Below, one piece after another: positions 20,577-33,463 of a DNA stretch of 64,000 nucleotides. The stretch covers positions 372,001 to 436,000 of the forward strand of contig JAVXUO010000990.1 of assembly GCA_033065855.1 (NCBI GenBank), written 5' to 3'. This DNA comes from Escallonia rubra (lineage: Eukaryota; Streptophyta; Magnoliopsida; Escalloniales; Escalloniaceae). The translations under genes were made by a program, and so were the position numbers. Every line of letters starts with the position of its first letter. Positions within the stretch are counted from its first letter, which is position 1. The notes below the pieces were generated by a model. The model did no database searches and was not told the origin of the DNA. It was given only the letters and a program-made list of their open reading frames with translations.

Positions 20577-21387
20577 CGTGGGGGAACGGGTCGGTGTGTG
20601 ACTATTTGTCGCCTGTACGTGCGTTGTGTGCGCATCTCTTTGTCGTGCGTGCGCGTGTTTGAGTGTCGCGGTGGGTGGGGCTTGGGCAATGAGCTGGTTA
20701 TGAAGGGGGTGGGGGTGTGACTGTGTTTTGTTTGTAAGCATGTGTGTGTCGCGGTGGCCAGATACTGGACGGTGCATGGGCAGTGCTATTACTGTAACAT
20801 GCATGATCCAGTTTACAACAGTAAGATTCATGTTGAGTCAAATAAACGAGGATTATCAGTGTGCTCAAGTCATATTAATCCCTGCTTTTATGTGGCATCG
20901 CCCTACTTCACAAGGACGCATGAGGTTAGCAGCTAGCAGACTCCTTGAGCAGGTCACTAGCACGTTCTTGCAGAAACAATCCTATATATGAACAAGCTCC
21001 GATCCCCTTTTGCAGAGTTCAGCTACCCACCTTTAAGTTAACCTCTGTACTTACTGCAGTTTCTGACAATATACATAAGACTCCATGTTGTATAACATAT
21101 GTACCCTTGCACAACATTGAGACGGAAAAAGGAAAACACCGCTAGGAAAAGTAAAGCGCAGCACTGAAAGTTCAAGTTATCCAAGAAAATGCAGACAATT
21201 CAACAAGTTCTCTTTACTTAACAAAAAGGAAGTAATACACTACAAGTTGTTTCCATATATCTATTGGAGGCTCTCCAACCAACTAAACTGCTCTGCGTAT
21301 GAGATGTGAGCTTGTATGAACATGACAAGAATTAACTAGTGAAATGGTGCATGTAACACAAGACGATAACTCCTTTCTCAACTTTGG
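20577..21387. other. Intergenic / 3' flank of GT31 gene
   Basis: No coding feature seen. The first 150 bp are GT-rich and continue the microsatellite-like sequence found to the left of the hAT-like element. Confidence 0.4.
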
Positions 21388-24300
21388 TCACGTTGAATAA
21401 ATGATTTCACCTTCGCTGCACTCATCTACGTTGATTACCAGGGTGCCTTTCTTCTCCGATGGTAAGATGCTACAACAGTTTCTTCTAGGAGGCTGTTCAA
21501 AACACCAATCAAAAACTCGCTCAGCCTATTGTTAGCAACGCTATGATATAGATTTTACCGAAAACACAGACTTCAAAAGATTCAATGGGATAGACGGAGC
21601 TAAGCTATGCTTGTCATTCTCTCTCAGCACAACTATGATACCAAAAACTTGTGAAGCCAGAACATGTTAACTACGTTGTAACGAAAAAATAGTTATGATA
21701 CTCGAGCTTGGCACGTATCCTGCAACTTGAATTCGTGAGAAAGACGAGCGAGTTGCACATGTCGTAGAGCTCGTCCATTTACAGTTCAACACAGTATACA
21801 AAGTTAAGAACACGGTAATACTCATCCAGACGGACCAGACTAGACTTTTGTACAGATCAAGCAAAAATAGAAAAACTGGTATTTGCACTGCAGAAAAGCC
21901 AACCACGATCTTCCAAATACTCTACATAAGTAGCGGCATCTAAAGCATCTTGATTGTTCTTTGGAGTGCGTCTTGGCGACAGAAGTAAAAATCCTTTATG
22001 AAGTAGAAGAGGAATTAATTTACCTTGTCCCACATATTTGGGTTGGGCTTCTTGCGAACCTCCACTCTGTGAATCTGAGATGGATCAGCTTCCCCGCCCT
22101 TGCATTCTGAATACTCGGCCTTCTCAAAACGAACGTACTCACTAGCCGTCTGGTTAGTTGAAGGATTGTACAAGGCATTAGAGAGTAAGTACAACACGGG
22201 CCTTTCGCAAATACTATCACTAATGGGGCGTGAGTTGAACTCGAATCCAACTTGATCGGCATCAGGGTACCAATTGAGAAAAGTTCTTGCAGGCCTTTCG
22301 ATCAAACGGGCAGAGATTAGGCCCCTAAATAACTGGACCGCGTAGCCCCATGAGACTGATATGGTCCATTTCTTGGACTTATCGTAGCATATGGACTGTT
22401 GCATGAGGCCAGCTGAATCGAGCTTTGTCGGTACCTTGAGTCGTTGTAGGGCTTCGACCTGGTTCACGTAGGGGAATATCGGGTCGATCACGTCGAGGTG
22501 GTGTAGTGAGACTAGAGGTGCAATGGGGTGTGCTGCAAGAAGTCCAAAGACGTTGCCGTACACATCAAACTGGTAAAAAATGTAAGAAAATCATTAGGAG
22601 CAAATCCTCGTTCCAACTGTTACAAAAATGACGCGGCGCATTAGATAAACATGCATGATTTGACGATGTGAAAGGCTTGCATGCCTGAGTATTTTGCTGT
22701 TCAGTTAAATTTTCAGTGGTTTTCTAATATTGAACATTGGCTATGTAGTTTTCTATTGTATTTGTAGGCTCATCACGCACTTTTTCTAGATTCCAAAAAG
22801 TGGTATCCTAACAATGTTCGACTTGCTTTCATGTTCTTTGAGAAGGCCTTTATTTAACATCTTTTTGAAAGCATGAACACAAAAACAAAGCAAAGCCTGT
22901 TCACACGTACCCAAAGTTTCAATGAAAAAACAAAAGATTAAACCAAACAAGCACCTGGTTGATTTTTAAAGACTATAAAGCATACAATTCGAGTCCTAGC
23001 AAAAGCAATATTCAGGAAAAGTTTTAGTAGCTTCAGTAGCCAAAAATTGTGAGGCTTCTTGCTACAACAACGAAAATGGCAGCACTTATGCAGATTTTCC
23101 TCGCAACTACAGCATTCCTAGCTCTTGTTAGCGGATGCAACAAAGCATCGTTGCATTCTCTTTCGGTTAGTGCTTCCTCATCTTTATTAAGGGTGTGACT
23201 GCTGGCCTCTACGGGATAAAACAGCTGGCCTAAAGTACTAATTACTTATGGTTCAAATCACATATGAACTCATAAAATGTCATCCCAAGTACTGGTCTTT
23301 GAGGATGGGGAGTAGATATTTCTGCCACAAAAACCTCATACTACCTTGAAACAACGAAATTTCTGTTATTCTGAGACTTTCTGGGTTGAAGTTGCATCAA
23401 TCTGACTAAGCACTTAGCAAAGGCCTTAAGAACATGGAAGCATCTATCTCAGTAGCACTTCAAATAAATGCGTTTTGTGGCAAATACGAAAATTAAATAT
23501 AGCTGGACAGAGTCAATTCTACAATTTCCAAAGTAAAGACCCTGATGAGCCCTTCAGGTTTAAGATGCAAACCCACCCACTACCAGAATCATTCACATAA
23601 GTACAATGAACAGAAGGCTTTGACTATGCCATAGCAACAATGGAGGAAAATTGGAACTGCTTTTGATGAAAACCAATCCAAACAGAACACAGAGGGATAA
23701 ATGAGTAGATAAAGTGCAATAGGAGATATGAACCTGGTGAAACCCAATCTCCTTGGTGAGAGGAACTCCTAACTCAGCCATGCAAGCCTGAATCCGATCG
23801 TCCGACCCGTACAATTCCGGATACCGCTGTATACACTGGTCTTGCATCTTCGCAAGGGCTATAGCCAATGGGTAACTAATGGCAAAACCACCACCACCAT
23901 AAGCCATATTCGTCGAGAACTCTATATTCTGTATATGACTCTCCGATGAACTACCAATGTAATAAAATTGCTTATGGTCGTATTTTCTTAAGACCCTAAC
24001 CAGATTATCCACCACAAACACCGTGTCATCGTCCCCCAACACGATCCACCTCACATCCTCAATCCCTAGCTTCACGGTTTCCGAAACTATCCTCGATATA
24101 CGTATTGCAAATCTATCGCCGTTTTTGGGGGTGTACTTGAAAATCGAAGTGTCACTCGATATCTTGACCGGAGGAAGAGAATTTTCGTCCTCGGCATCGC
24201 GCTTCACGGGTTTATCTAACCATACAAAACCTCGGGTTTGGTTTTCCCTCCACCATGTTTTGATGTAGTCTTTCCTGTGCTCCCACAGCTTTGCGGAGGC

Positions 24301-24537
24301 CGCGACGCCAAAAACAACGTGGTGGAGCTGAGTTTCGTCCGAGGCTTGGGGTTTAGGGTTTTGAATGCGTTGTGTGTGGCCTATTTCCCTTTGTGGGGGT
24401 TGAAGAGACGGAATAAAACCTTTAGTGTATGAAAACAAGGGATACAAGTGAAAGGCGCATATAAGAGGGAGGAAGGCAAAGATGCAAGCGATAAATCTAA
24501 GCAAGACGACTCTTACAGGAGATCTAGGTTTTTCCAT
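21388..24537 (-). CDS. DUF604 / GT31 Fringe-related glycosyltransferase, 3 exons
   Basis: A type II Golgi membrane protein of the plant DUF604 family, which belongs to the Fringe/beta-1,3-galactosyltransferase clan. The donor and acceptor sugars are not known from sequence. Exons on the minus strand are 24537-23734, 22569-22024 and 21492-21388, all joined in phase 0, giving 484 aa, normal for the family. The start MEKPRSPVRVVLLRF gives a short basic cytosolic tail and a membrane anchor at about residues 9-30. Residues 72-98 hold the HHVVFGVAASAKLWEHRKDY block and 168-172 the GDDDT metal and nucleotide-sugar motif. YGGGGFAIS lies at 213-221 and GSDDRIQACMAELG at 244-257. The C-terminal half carries the DUF604 signature NWYPDADQVGFEFNSRP, then KKPNPNMWDK and a final PRRNCCSILPS block. 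No breaks were seen, so the gene looks functional. Confidence 0.93.
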
Positions 24538-25760
24538 GGTAGCTTCTAAATCTTTTTGGGCTGCCTTTTAAGGTATAAGCTAGGGTTTATGAGGGGTTCC
24601 ATCATTAGGATAACAGAACCCAAGACGGTACAAAGTCATGCAGGAGAACGAAGGAACAAGCCTAGGGTTAGAATAATTAGGTCTTGCATAGCTTTAATTA
24701 ATTCGCTCTCAAAGTTGTACTAGGAGGCAAGTTCCATAACTCACATAGAAGTCTTTTCTTCTTTAACTACTCCTAGGTTTTCTTTATTAATCCTTACCAA
24801 AACCAGACATTGTTAGTTTCGAATAGGGATAAATTGACATAAATCCCGCCAAAAGTTATTTTTGGCGGTGGCGGTTTTCAGTAATTTCACTCCCACAAAA
24901 GTTTTACAGCCCCTTGGAAACATTGTATCCCAGTTAGAATTGGTTTCATCTTGGGAGAAAAAGACCAGACGTACGTGTAGTCAAAACGACACACATTCCA
25001 CAGGAAGATGTTGCTAGGCTTTCGAAAGAAATATATTTACAACCATACTTTATGCTTAGTTTTGCGATCAGCAAACTTAGATTAGGTTGGTTTAGATGCA
25101 TAAACTTTTGCTTATGGCGAAATATTTGGTATCATCAAACGTGTAAACTTGACATCTACCTTGCGATTTGAAGCAGAGCAGTGCTACTCGTTTTCTAATA
25201 TTTGTCTTTTAAAATTAGAATCATAAAATGTTATGTCCATGTTAAGGTGCCACATTGATTATATATGAAAATTGGCTTCGGTTCTTGTACCTCATTCGAA
25301 GCATATTTTTGTGTTGGATACCAGCCTGTAAAATAGTATCAGATCGAGTTAGGCCAAGCCTATAACATGTAGTCTTCGGGTCGCTTTCTCGTCCCTTCAA
25401 TCTGAGGCTATGTGTGAGGGTGGTTATTAAAGTCCTTACATGACTATACATTGGAATTAAATTTGATTTTTATGCTTGGTGAGCTTCTCCTCCTCCTGCA
25501 CTTGTTCAATATGTTACGTCCAACAGCTTTTAAAGCTTTTCGACCACGAGTAGCTTGGTCCCTCTTCAAACGGTTGTGTTGTGTGGCCAAAATCTAATCA
25601 TTATGTATATCATATGATATATGTTCCATTTGGTCACAACCGGGGCTGCTGATGCATGCAACTTTACATTTGAGGCATTGATAACTTTTTATTGCCGGTA
25701 GAAGATATGTAAAGGATAGTGAATCATCTAATAAAGTGCAAGTCGAGGTTTCATATTATC
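24538..25760. other. GT31 upstream region and intergenic
   Basis: The first 300 bp should hold the GT31 promoter and 5' UTR. The rest is AT-rich with no recognised gene. Confidence 0.4.
24846..24868. promoter_or_regulatory. Inverted pair of E2F-like sites forming a 9-bp stem
   Basis: CCGCCAAAA and TTTTGGCGG are exact inverted copies with a 5-nt spacer. Each contains TTTGGCGG on one strand, which fits the plant E2F consensus WTTSSCSS. The pair is about 310 bp upstream of the GT31 start codon. Function is inferred only. Confidence 0.35.
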
Positions 25761-26125
25761 TGATTTCAAGGAAGTGGGTTCTTAATACATGTGGAAGTGC
25801 CACAAAAAATGCAGTCCAAATCAGAAGTCAAGTATGATCATGTGAGATTGATCAAGGACAGAGACCAAGGTTTCTAGAACGGAGCCCGAGAAGTGGTAGT
25901 GATGCAAGGACGAGGGCAGAGTGAATATATGACGATAATCACTAGTCCAATGCTTAATTAGGTCAAGAATCAGGGTCCGAAGTCCAGGATGTTTCTGTCT
26001 CTAATCCTTGAGCTCTAAAGTTCCATAAAATGTGCAAATGAATAATGTTTTCCTAAAAATGAATTCTCAATCCCACTATTTATAAATATTAGGACAGCAA
26101 TGTCATCAAGAAACATATGGCGCTT
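25761..26125 (-). mobile_element. Fragment of the giant gypsy LTR family
   Basis: The stretch from TGATTTCAAGGAAGTGGG to the CTATTTATAAAT (TATA region, minus strand) and GTCATCAAG matches the same order of blocks at 33142-33500 and, inverted, at 40480-40813. It covers only the 3' end of the LTR (R/U5 with the promoter) and breaks off near 26125. Confidence 0.7.
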
Positions 26126-28912
26126 GTAAGACACCAAATAATATGTAATTAAATTATTGTTATGTTTTAGGTTACCTTCGTAATTTAGTCATTTTTAGGG
26201 TTACTTTTGAATTGGTAACACATCTTTAAGGTTTTTTTTTTCTTAATTTACCCAACTTAGAGACTTTTAAGGGCTAACCGATTCTGTTTATCGACATATT
26301 CATTTTTGACTTACAGATAAATAGAAGAAGGAGAAAACTAGGGTTTTGGATGATTGTAGTTTTCTATGCACAATTGATAAGTGATCTTGAATCCACTTTT
26401 GATTATAAGGATGAGTTAGATTACATTAGGATTGTGATTGTTAAAATTTTAACATAAGTAAGCTAATTAAAATATTTAGATTTTGAGATTTTCAGAAGCT
26501 TACGCGATTTGGTGAAGATTATTGCGTAGATTTGAGTTAAGGATTTCACTTAATGCATCTACCTCTTATTTTGTGTAAAATTTGCTTCGCTATTCAGATT
26601 ATTGACAAATCAACAAAACATTAACGTTACTGATTTGAAACTATCAATTTTTGCCCAAATTATGGATCGCGTACTCACTATTCTTGATAATTCTCTTCGA
26701 TTCGTACCTTTCTTTCTGTCAATTTGTATCATTGATAATGAGATTCACGGTGACGTGCCTCTGGCACTTACCTTCCAATTGATAGCCGTTTATATACATG
26801 TGTTTTGTGTGTGTTCGTACTTGATAGTGATTTGGTTGCGTTACTTATCATGTGCAATTTTAATTTATCATGTTGTCCTTTCTCCGCCACAAACGAGGCA
26901 CCTTACTCTACCTTCTCTTCCACGGACTAGGCACACACACATTGATTCCGGTCATTGTAAAGTCTTTGCAGCCTTGGCGGGCCACCACACGTTAAGACTA
27001 AAGATTCCTTGTTTATTTTATGTGCCTGTGGCTCCTTTTGATGATTTCGGGCTCATGTAAAGTCGGATTTGAGCGATTTAAATCTCATTGAATTCACATT
27101 TTTTGTCTTCTTGGATTCGAATTCAATATCGAGTATTTGCTGAAAGCGTCAAGCTATCCTATTTAAAATACAACATTTTGATGCTTTTGTGGCTCACATG
27201 CCTTAGTGATATTTTGACGTCCTTTGGACCCTTGGAAATGAATTAACATTTAGAACATTCACGTGCTTAGGTTAGCGTGATGCATGACATGATATGATAA
27301 TTGTTTTCGGCATGTAAACTTTGAACTTAAAACCTTCACATGCTTAGGTTAACGTGCTTTATAGTCACGTATTACGTGATTGTATCGTATTTGATTCTGA
27401 GTTCAACTATTCAAATGCATACATTGGACTTTGACTTGATCTTTTATGGGTTGGATATCCCGAAGTGAGATTATTTGTCGTGCTAAGATTATCTATCGTC
27501 TTCGCACTTTTGTTTTCATTTATGATTCGCTTGGACTCAGCTAGTTATTGGACACATGCGTTGTGTTCTGTGGGTGTGTGTGTGTGAGTGATATTTTCTG
27601 GACTTTGTGTTCACCCTCCATCTCCCCCCATTTCAGATAATTAAGCTGAGACGACGTAGATGAGTTAATAGCATTATGCCTGAGTTTGGAGTGTACTTTA
27701 ATTGATAACCCTTAGTGATTTTGGAATAAGGACTTTGTAATAGCTTTTGATTTAGTGGCTTTTGAGAACTTCAAATGGTTGGGTAGTAGTTATTTGTTAT
27801 CAAATTTCTGCTGCAGTTACTAGAATTTGATGGTTAATGTGACTGATTTGATTTTGGATATGTTTTAGAGCTCTAATCACTTTTTAAGGTTACATTTTTT
27901 GTAAAATACTTTGAGTATTATATTTCTGATAAGCTGAATATTTTGAAATAATATGTGTAGGTCCGCCTCCGGGTTGGAGGCATGACAGTCATGAAAATGA
28001 GTGTGGTAGGGTCATGATGGTTTTGGTGGGGGTGGTCATAGTTGGGGATGGATATGTTTAGGGTGGTTTGGTGATGGGTTCGGTGATAAGCTTGGCCAAT
28101 GTTTATGGCAAGGTGGTCACATGTAGTTAGATGTGGTGATAAGCTTGGCCAATGTTTATCATAGGGTTACATTTTATGGGTGATCTTTCTAAAATGCCCC
28201 TATCCTTTTGTCATTTTGAATATGTTTAACGTCTTTCATCCAAAAAGTGCATGGAAGGTTACACAGGAAACAAAATTTTACCACTATGACTTATTAGGCA
28301 CAAAAAGAAATAGGAATTTAGTGGGTTAGAAATGCAAACTTAAGGGACATGTAGACCAGAAACATGTACCATACTATATGTTAAGGTTTGAGTCTTACAA
28401 AAGTAGTAAAACTTCCTTCTTTCCCCTACCCGTTTTTATTTTTGGCAAAAGAACCGTATTCAAGATTTTTTAGAAATGTTTACACATCTCTAGAGGTACT
28501 TTTACAGTGTGTTTGTAATGAAGGATTTGATGGAATTTGGAATTGAAGATGGAATTCGAAATTGAAAATGAAATTTGGCTTGTTTTGAACAACTGGAATT
28601 AGATTTTGAAAGATAATCAATGGAATTGGACAAGATTTGGTAAAAAAGACTGAAATCTCATCGAAATCACTTGGATTTGATAGGATTTCGCTGAAGGTAA
28701 ACCAAAAAAATCAACATCCCATACTTACTCCTTACACCATACCATATACCTCAAGTCTCTTCTTCTTTATTTTCTCCATCTCTTTCTATAATCTACTTAT
28801 ATTTTATTTCTACATCTATCAATTATCCCAAAAGGAGTTAATGCACTACAACATTCAAAAGGCTCTGGTGAAAATAAAATAGATTTGCTCGAGAATCGTT
28901 TGCTGTTGAGAG
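26126..28912. other. Intergenic, possible decayed LTR
   Basis: No intact gene seen. The stretch around 26900-27990 ends in GGTCCGCCTCCGGGTTGGAG and GCATGACA and has the texture of a decayed gypsy LTR, but no partner LTR or coding remnant was found. At 28510-28640 there is a run of GGAATT/GAAATT-rich sequence. Confidence 0.3.
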
Positions 28913-29062
28913 CATAGTTATGAAAACCGTACCGGAGTGTATACCGTTTTTTTCGTAAAATGATACGTACTGGTACTGGTATCGTCTCAGTACCGCCTCA
29001 AAATTTTCATCAAGAATTTACATTTGTAATATTCACGCATACAACAGTGACATTAGAAACAA

Positions 29063-30617
29063 GGGTTAATTACAAAATTGTCCCCTGTGTCTTACACGTT
29101 TTTGCACTTTGCTCCCCGTGTTTACAACTTTTGCAATACTGTTCCCTGAGGTTGACAAAATCATTGCAAACGACTCCAAAGCCCAACGTCCATCCAAAAT
29201 AGCTGTTAAAATAGTCACGTGCCTGTCATGTGCCACTTTTTTGACTAAAGTAAAGGGCAAAATTGTAACTTTAGTAAAAAAAAAGTCCATCATCTTCATC
29301 TGGGTGGACTCCATGTTGAAGACTCCCATCGTCATTCTCTTCACAAGCCAACCCGACAAGGAGCACAGACTCCACCAGCCACCTTGATTGGGACTCCCAG
29401 TCATGGTCGCCAGAATGTCAAGCACCGACGACCCGTAGATCGCCACCGGAATCTGACGTAACACGCTCTTCTTCAGCCCCGCCGCAGCCAAACGCGTCGC
29501 CGTCTGCACAACAGACGATGGAGTTTAGACCAAGAGCGCATATCAGGGCACACAACAGGGCTGCAAGGATGATCACCATATTGGTATATAAGTTTGCCTC
29601 GCTGGTGTAGGACCCACGTGTTTTGGCTGCATGACTAGGCGGTGGAGGAGAAGGCAGCGATGATGCTGGTTCTGTGTTGAGGAGTAGGCGTTGCTGGTAG
29701 AGATTCATGGTATCGTACAGTGTCTTTCACCAACTCAGAAAAACCGAACCCAAAACGAGCTAGGTCAGGATTTTTCTACCATAGTGATTGCCAGGAACGG
29801 GAATTATGCAAAAAGGCTAGAGATTTCATCGCTCCACATCACAATTCAGCAGCAAATCGTACCACAAAGGAGATTGAAAATAGTGACTTCATCTTGGGTT
29901 TCTTAATTCCTTATGAAAGGAAAAGGGAGCGGGGGTGGTTGTGGGTGGGGACTTGTGATTTGTTTGGTTAATAGATTCCAACAGCTAGAATTTAAAGCAT
30001 GTTGGTCACTATGATGAGATCGATGAGGCATGTTCCCTATATTTGGAAGTTTCAGCTGTAGTGCTAACCTTTGTATATGGGCACAATTTCCTTCCTTGGG
30101 AAATTGAATCCTTTCTTCCTCAGGCTGACAAAAAACTAACCAAAACCAGGCAAAACTCTGATGCAGATGGAAGGAGCATTTATGGACACACCACAGACTT
30201 CTGCAACTGCTAAAAACTTCCAAATCCAGGTACTCAAAAAGTTGATTTCCTGATGCAAGAGGAGATTGGTTTGTGTTAAATGGAATCATCCATTTTCATA
30301 TTATAGTTTGCTTCGGTGGAGCTGGGTCGTTCTTTGAAATTGCGGCACAGAAGAGTAGCTGGGTTCCATTTCCCGAATGAAGATGAAGATGATTGACTTT
30401 TTTTTTACTAAAGTTACAATTTTGCCCTTTACTTTAATAAAAAAAGTGGCACATGATAGACATGACTATTTTAACGGCTATTTTGGACGGACGTTGGGTT
30501 TTGGAGTCGTTTGCAATGGTTTTGTCAACCTCATGGGACAGTATTGCAAAAGTTGTAAACACGAGGAACAAAGTGCAAAAACGTGTAAATCATAAGGGAC
30601 AGTTTTTTAATTAACCC
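29063..30617. mobile_element. Mutator-like element with captured gene fragment (Pack-MULE type)
   Basis: Terminal inverted repeats of about 239 and 237 bp (29063-29301 and 30381-30617) start GGGTTAATTA and run through TTACACGTTTTTGCAC to CATCTTCATCT. The element is flanked by a perfect 9-bp duplication TAGAAACAA (29054-29062 and 30618-30626), the hallmark of Mutator-like elements. The 1.08-kb interior has no transposase but carries a piece of an ATL RING-H2 gene. Long inverted repeats, the 9-bp duplication and host gene sequence together define a Pack-MULE. Confidence 0.9.
29402..29708 (-). pseudogene. Captured ATL-type RING-H2 E3 ligase fragment
   Basis: On the minus strand the fragment opens with an ATG and [20 protein letters not shown]. 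It then carries the ATL membrane anchor [18 protein letters not shown] and continues NSIV. It resumes in another frame with [19 protein letters not shown] and YGS, the GLD-type region that precedes the RING in ATL ligases. The frame change falls at a TGTTGTGCAG/ACGG site that could be read as a splice acceptor. The fragment stops at the left inverted repeat, and the RING-H2 domain itself is absent. It is a captured, non-functional N-terminal half of an ATL gene. Confidence 0.8.
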
Positions 30618-30898
30618 TAGAAACAAATAGCTTATTCAATTGAATTACTTCCTCTAGGATTATCCCCTTTTTCAACGATCTCATTCGCAAATTTTTATGT
30701 AAGAATAAGTTTTTTGTTCAATAATAACGCCTTTAGGTTCAAGAATAAGCTGTTTTGTGTGTGTGCATGTGCGCGAGCGTGCATGTGTGTAAAGCACTAT
30801 ATTATATAGATGAAAGAATATGATAAAAACTTACAATTATGAATTTGATAACTCAATTCAGCACTTAGAACTGAAAGTTTTCAATGGTTTAAAATTAA

Positions 30899-33015
30899 GT
30901 GCGTTTGATAACGTACTTTTTTTAGCACTTAAAATAATAAGTGATACGTAAGATAAAGAGCAATATTTTAAGTCACTCATGACTAACTTATCACTTATCA
31001 CTTAAAGCGCTCAATGATTTCTCGTTAAACAATTTTCCCCTAACAGATTAATCTGCCCTCCCTCGTCCTTATCTGCCTCTTTTTCTTCCCCCTATTCTTC
31101 CCGATCGATCGTTCCGCAACCTCTTCTTCTTCTTCTCCCCTGAAGCGATCTCTTCTCATAGCACTCCAACCTTAATTGCAGGTTTGTAATTTCTTTCTTA
31201 TCATGGTGCTTGTGAATGTAATTAGGGCTTTTTTTTTTCATTTGTTTTTTGCGATATTGATAGATCGCTTGCTTTGTGAATGTAATTAGCTTCATAAATA
31301 TGATCTTGGCAAAGTCACACACAACACTAGAATCTGAATATACCTAGAAAGGGAAAACCCTAGATTTGGATAACCAGATGGTGGTCGCCTTCACAAGCTA
31401 TGGAAAACAAAATGTTTGATTCACTTAATCAATCGCAATTCACTAATCAATAAGGCTGTTTTGTGGAAAATTTCAATGCACTGAATTTTGGACTGTGGAG
31501 AGTTTTTGGAGTATGTGGAGACTTTTGGAGAATTTGAGTATTGCAAAATAGCTCTTCGCAAAAGTGCTTGCAATGATAGGAGCCCCACTAGGTTGCTTCT
31601 TTTATCTAAGAAAGACCGGAGAAACCCTAAAATTGAATCACAAGCTCATCTGAGTAGCTAACCCTACATCAGTTGGGGTATTTAACATTCCATAACGAAA
31701 GCTAGGAGTGTGAGGCTTAGGTTTTTTATTGGGTTCTTTGAGTTGAGCAGTACTCTCATGCGCAGTAGCTCCTGCCTTTCCCACTTTTACAATTGTAATA
31801 TGTATTTGTATAACATGCTTTCAAGTGCAAGAGTTGAAAAAAAAATGTGAAAGAAGGTAACAGCATCATGTAGTTAACAACACTATCCTGCTGCTATAGG
31901 CATATCTTGAATTAGTGTGTTTATGTATTGCTTTAAGTTGTCGGGAAATTACCCAAGACCACGACTAGCTGATTCAGATTACAAGGAATGTGTTGAATGA
32001 AGCAAATATGTGCCAAGTTGTAAAATTTTTTTGGAACTTTATCAAACTACTTCCTCAGATTGGTGCTTGAGTATGTAATATTGAACCATGCACAAGTCTA
32101 GATATATTTTGCTCTTGTAGTAACTCTAATTGCTAGACCTTTGGAGAAATTGATGCATGTAGACCATTGGGGTTGATTAGGTTTAGTGAATTTGGTTATC
32201 TAACGGTGTTTTACTTTACGGGAAGTTTGGGGAAATATGGTCAATGGCAAATGCCATTGATTCTATACTTTAAATTATCTTTTATCATCAAAAATCTTAG
32301 CAACACCTTTAAAACTCATTACCGACACTTTTCCTATTTTGAATTCCAAAAGCTTAGACCTTTAACCTTTTATAGTAGTATCTAATGTTGTAGTACTTGT
32401 ATCGGAATGGCTTCTAGTGACGGTTCTAGAGCAAACTGGAAGGATCCAGAATTATATAAATTTTTCATAGATGCATGCCTTGTAGAAGCATCGGAAGGTG
32501 GAAAGGCTGGGATATGGGAGCAGAAGCACGACAAGCTGATCAAAATTTTATGGTGAACTTACGGGAGCAGATTGCAACTCAATTGTTTAATTTGAGGTTG
32601 TAATCGATATATGTAATACTGTGACTTTTGACTATCAAAACATTATTGCAATTCTTATGGTGTGACTGATTTCAATTTTTTTATTATTTTGTGTTTTAAG
32701 GCTATGCTCATGATTGTAAATTTTGGATTTGAAGTATCCTTCATTGATATCGTAATACGCCCAATTATCCAATTGTTTAACAAGCTTGTTAAAGTTTCAA
32801 AAAACAGAGTAAAAGGGTATTATTGTCAAATTATACAGTTTTCAGACTTCAGTTATTCTCTTTTATCAAACATAATATTACTGATTCAGTACTTAAATTT
32901 CAGACAGGACCAAATTTTTTCAGTACTTAATATTCAGCAGCTTAAAATTTTCAGTTATACAAATTCAGCACTTTAAGTCTTCAGCACTTAAATTTCAGTT
33001 TTATCAAACAGCCCC
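30899..33015. mobile_element. PIF/Harbinger-type element, non-autonomous
   Basis: The left end GTGCGTTTGATAA and the right end, on the other strand, GGGGCTGTTTGATAA form imperfect inverted repeats. Both are flanked by TAA (30896-30898 and 33016-33018). Sub-terminal copies of TTCAGCACTTAA-like words are frequent near the right end. A small MYB/SANT-like frame lies inside, which fits the second gene of Harbinger elements. No DDE transposase was found, so it is a deletion derivative. Confidence 0.6.
32407..32556 (+). pseudogene. MYB/SANT-like ORF fragment, 49 aa
   Basis: The frame opens MASSDGSRANWKDPELYKFF and continues IDACLVEASEGGKAG, the start of the plant Myb/SANT-like DNA-binding domain (Myb_DNA-bind_3) found in PIF/Harbinger partner proteins and in L10-interacting MYB-like proteins. 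It then runs into KLIKILW and a stop, well short of a full domain. It is too short for the tracked frames but clear by eye. Confidence 0.6.
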
Positions 33016-33454
33016 TAAGTGAAGATTGATAGCTTAACTTACCAGGAAAGATTTTACAAATTATAATGAATATTATGAGTAATAGGCTATAGAAGCTTTG
33101 ATTCGTATAATAGAACTTAGAGTGTTTTTCTATTTAGTTTTTGATGCCGAGGAAAGTGGGTTCATACCTACGTGGAGGTGCCACAAAGACTGCAGTCCGA
33201 GTCAGCTTCCAAGTATGTTGATGTGAGACACAGCAAGGGTGGAACAACAGCAGAGACCAAGGGCTTCCCAGACAGAGCCTGAGGGTGGCAGTGCTGTGAG
33301 GGCGATAACGCGGGATGAATACACGATGACAGTCACAGTCCGATGCTTAGGTCCAAAGTCAAGGTCCTGTATGTTTCTCTCTCTAGGATTCTAGAGTGAG
33401 AAAGTGAAAATGTGAGAGTGAAGAAGAAGTCCTCCAAATGAATTCTCAAGACCT

Positions 33455-33463
33455 CTATTTATA
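33455..33463 (-). promoter_or_regulatory. TATA box of solo gypsy LTR
   Basis: TATAAATAG on the minus strand, in the same place relative to the LTR 3' end as the boxes at 40517 and 51928. Confidence 0.7.

Noticed and set aside
26602-27060. 152-codon plus-strand frame
   Set aside because: No recognisable domain, and it lies in probable decayed LTR sequence.
29903-30289. 128-codon minus-strand frame inside the MULE
   Set aside because: No domain recognised. Left as part of a possible second captured segment, not called as a gene.
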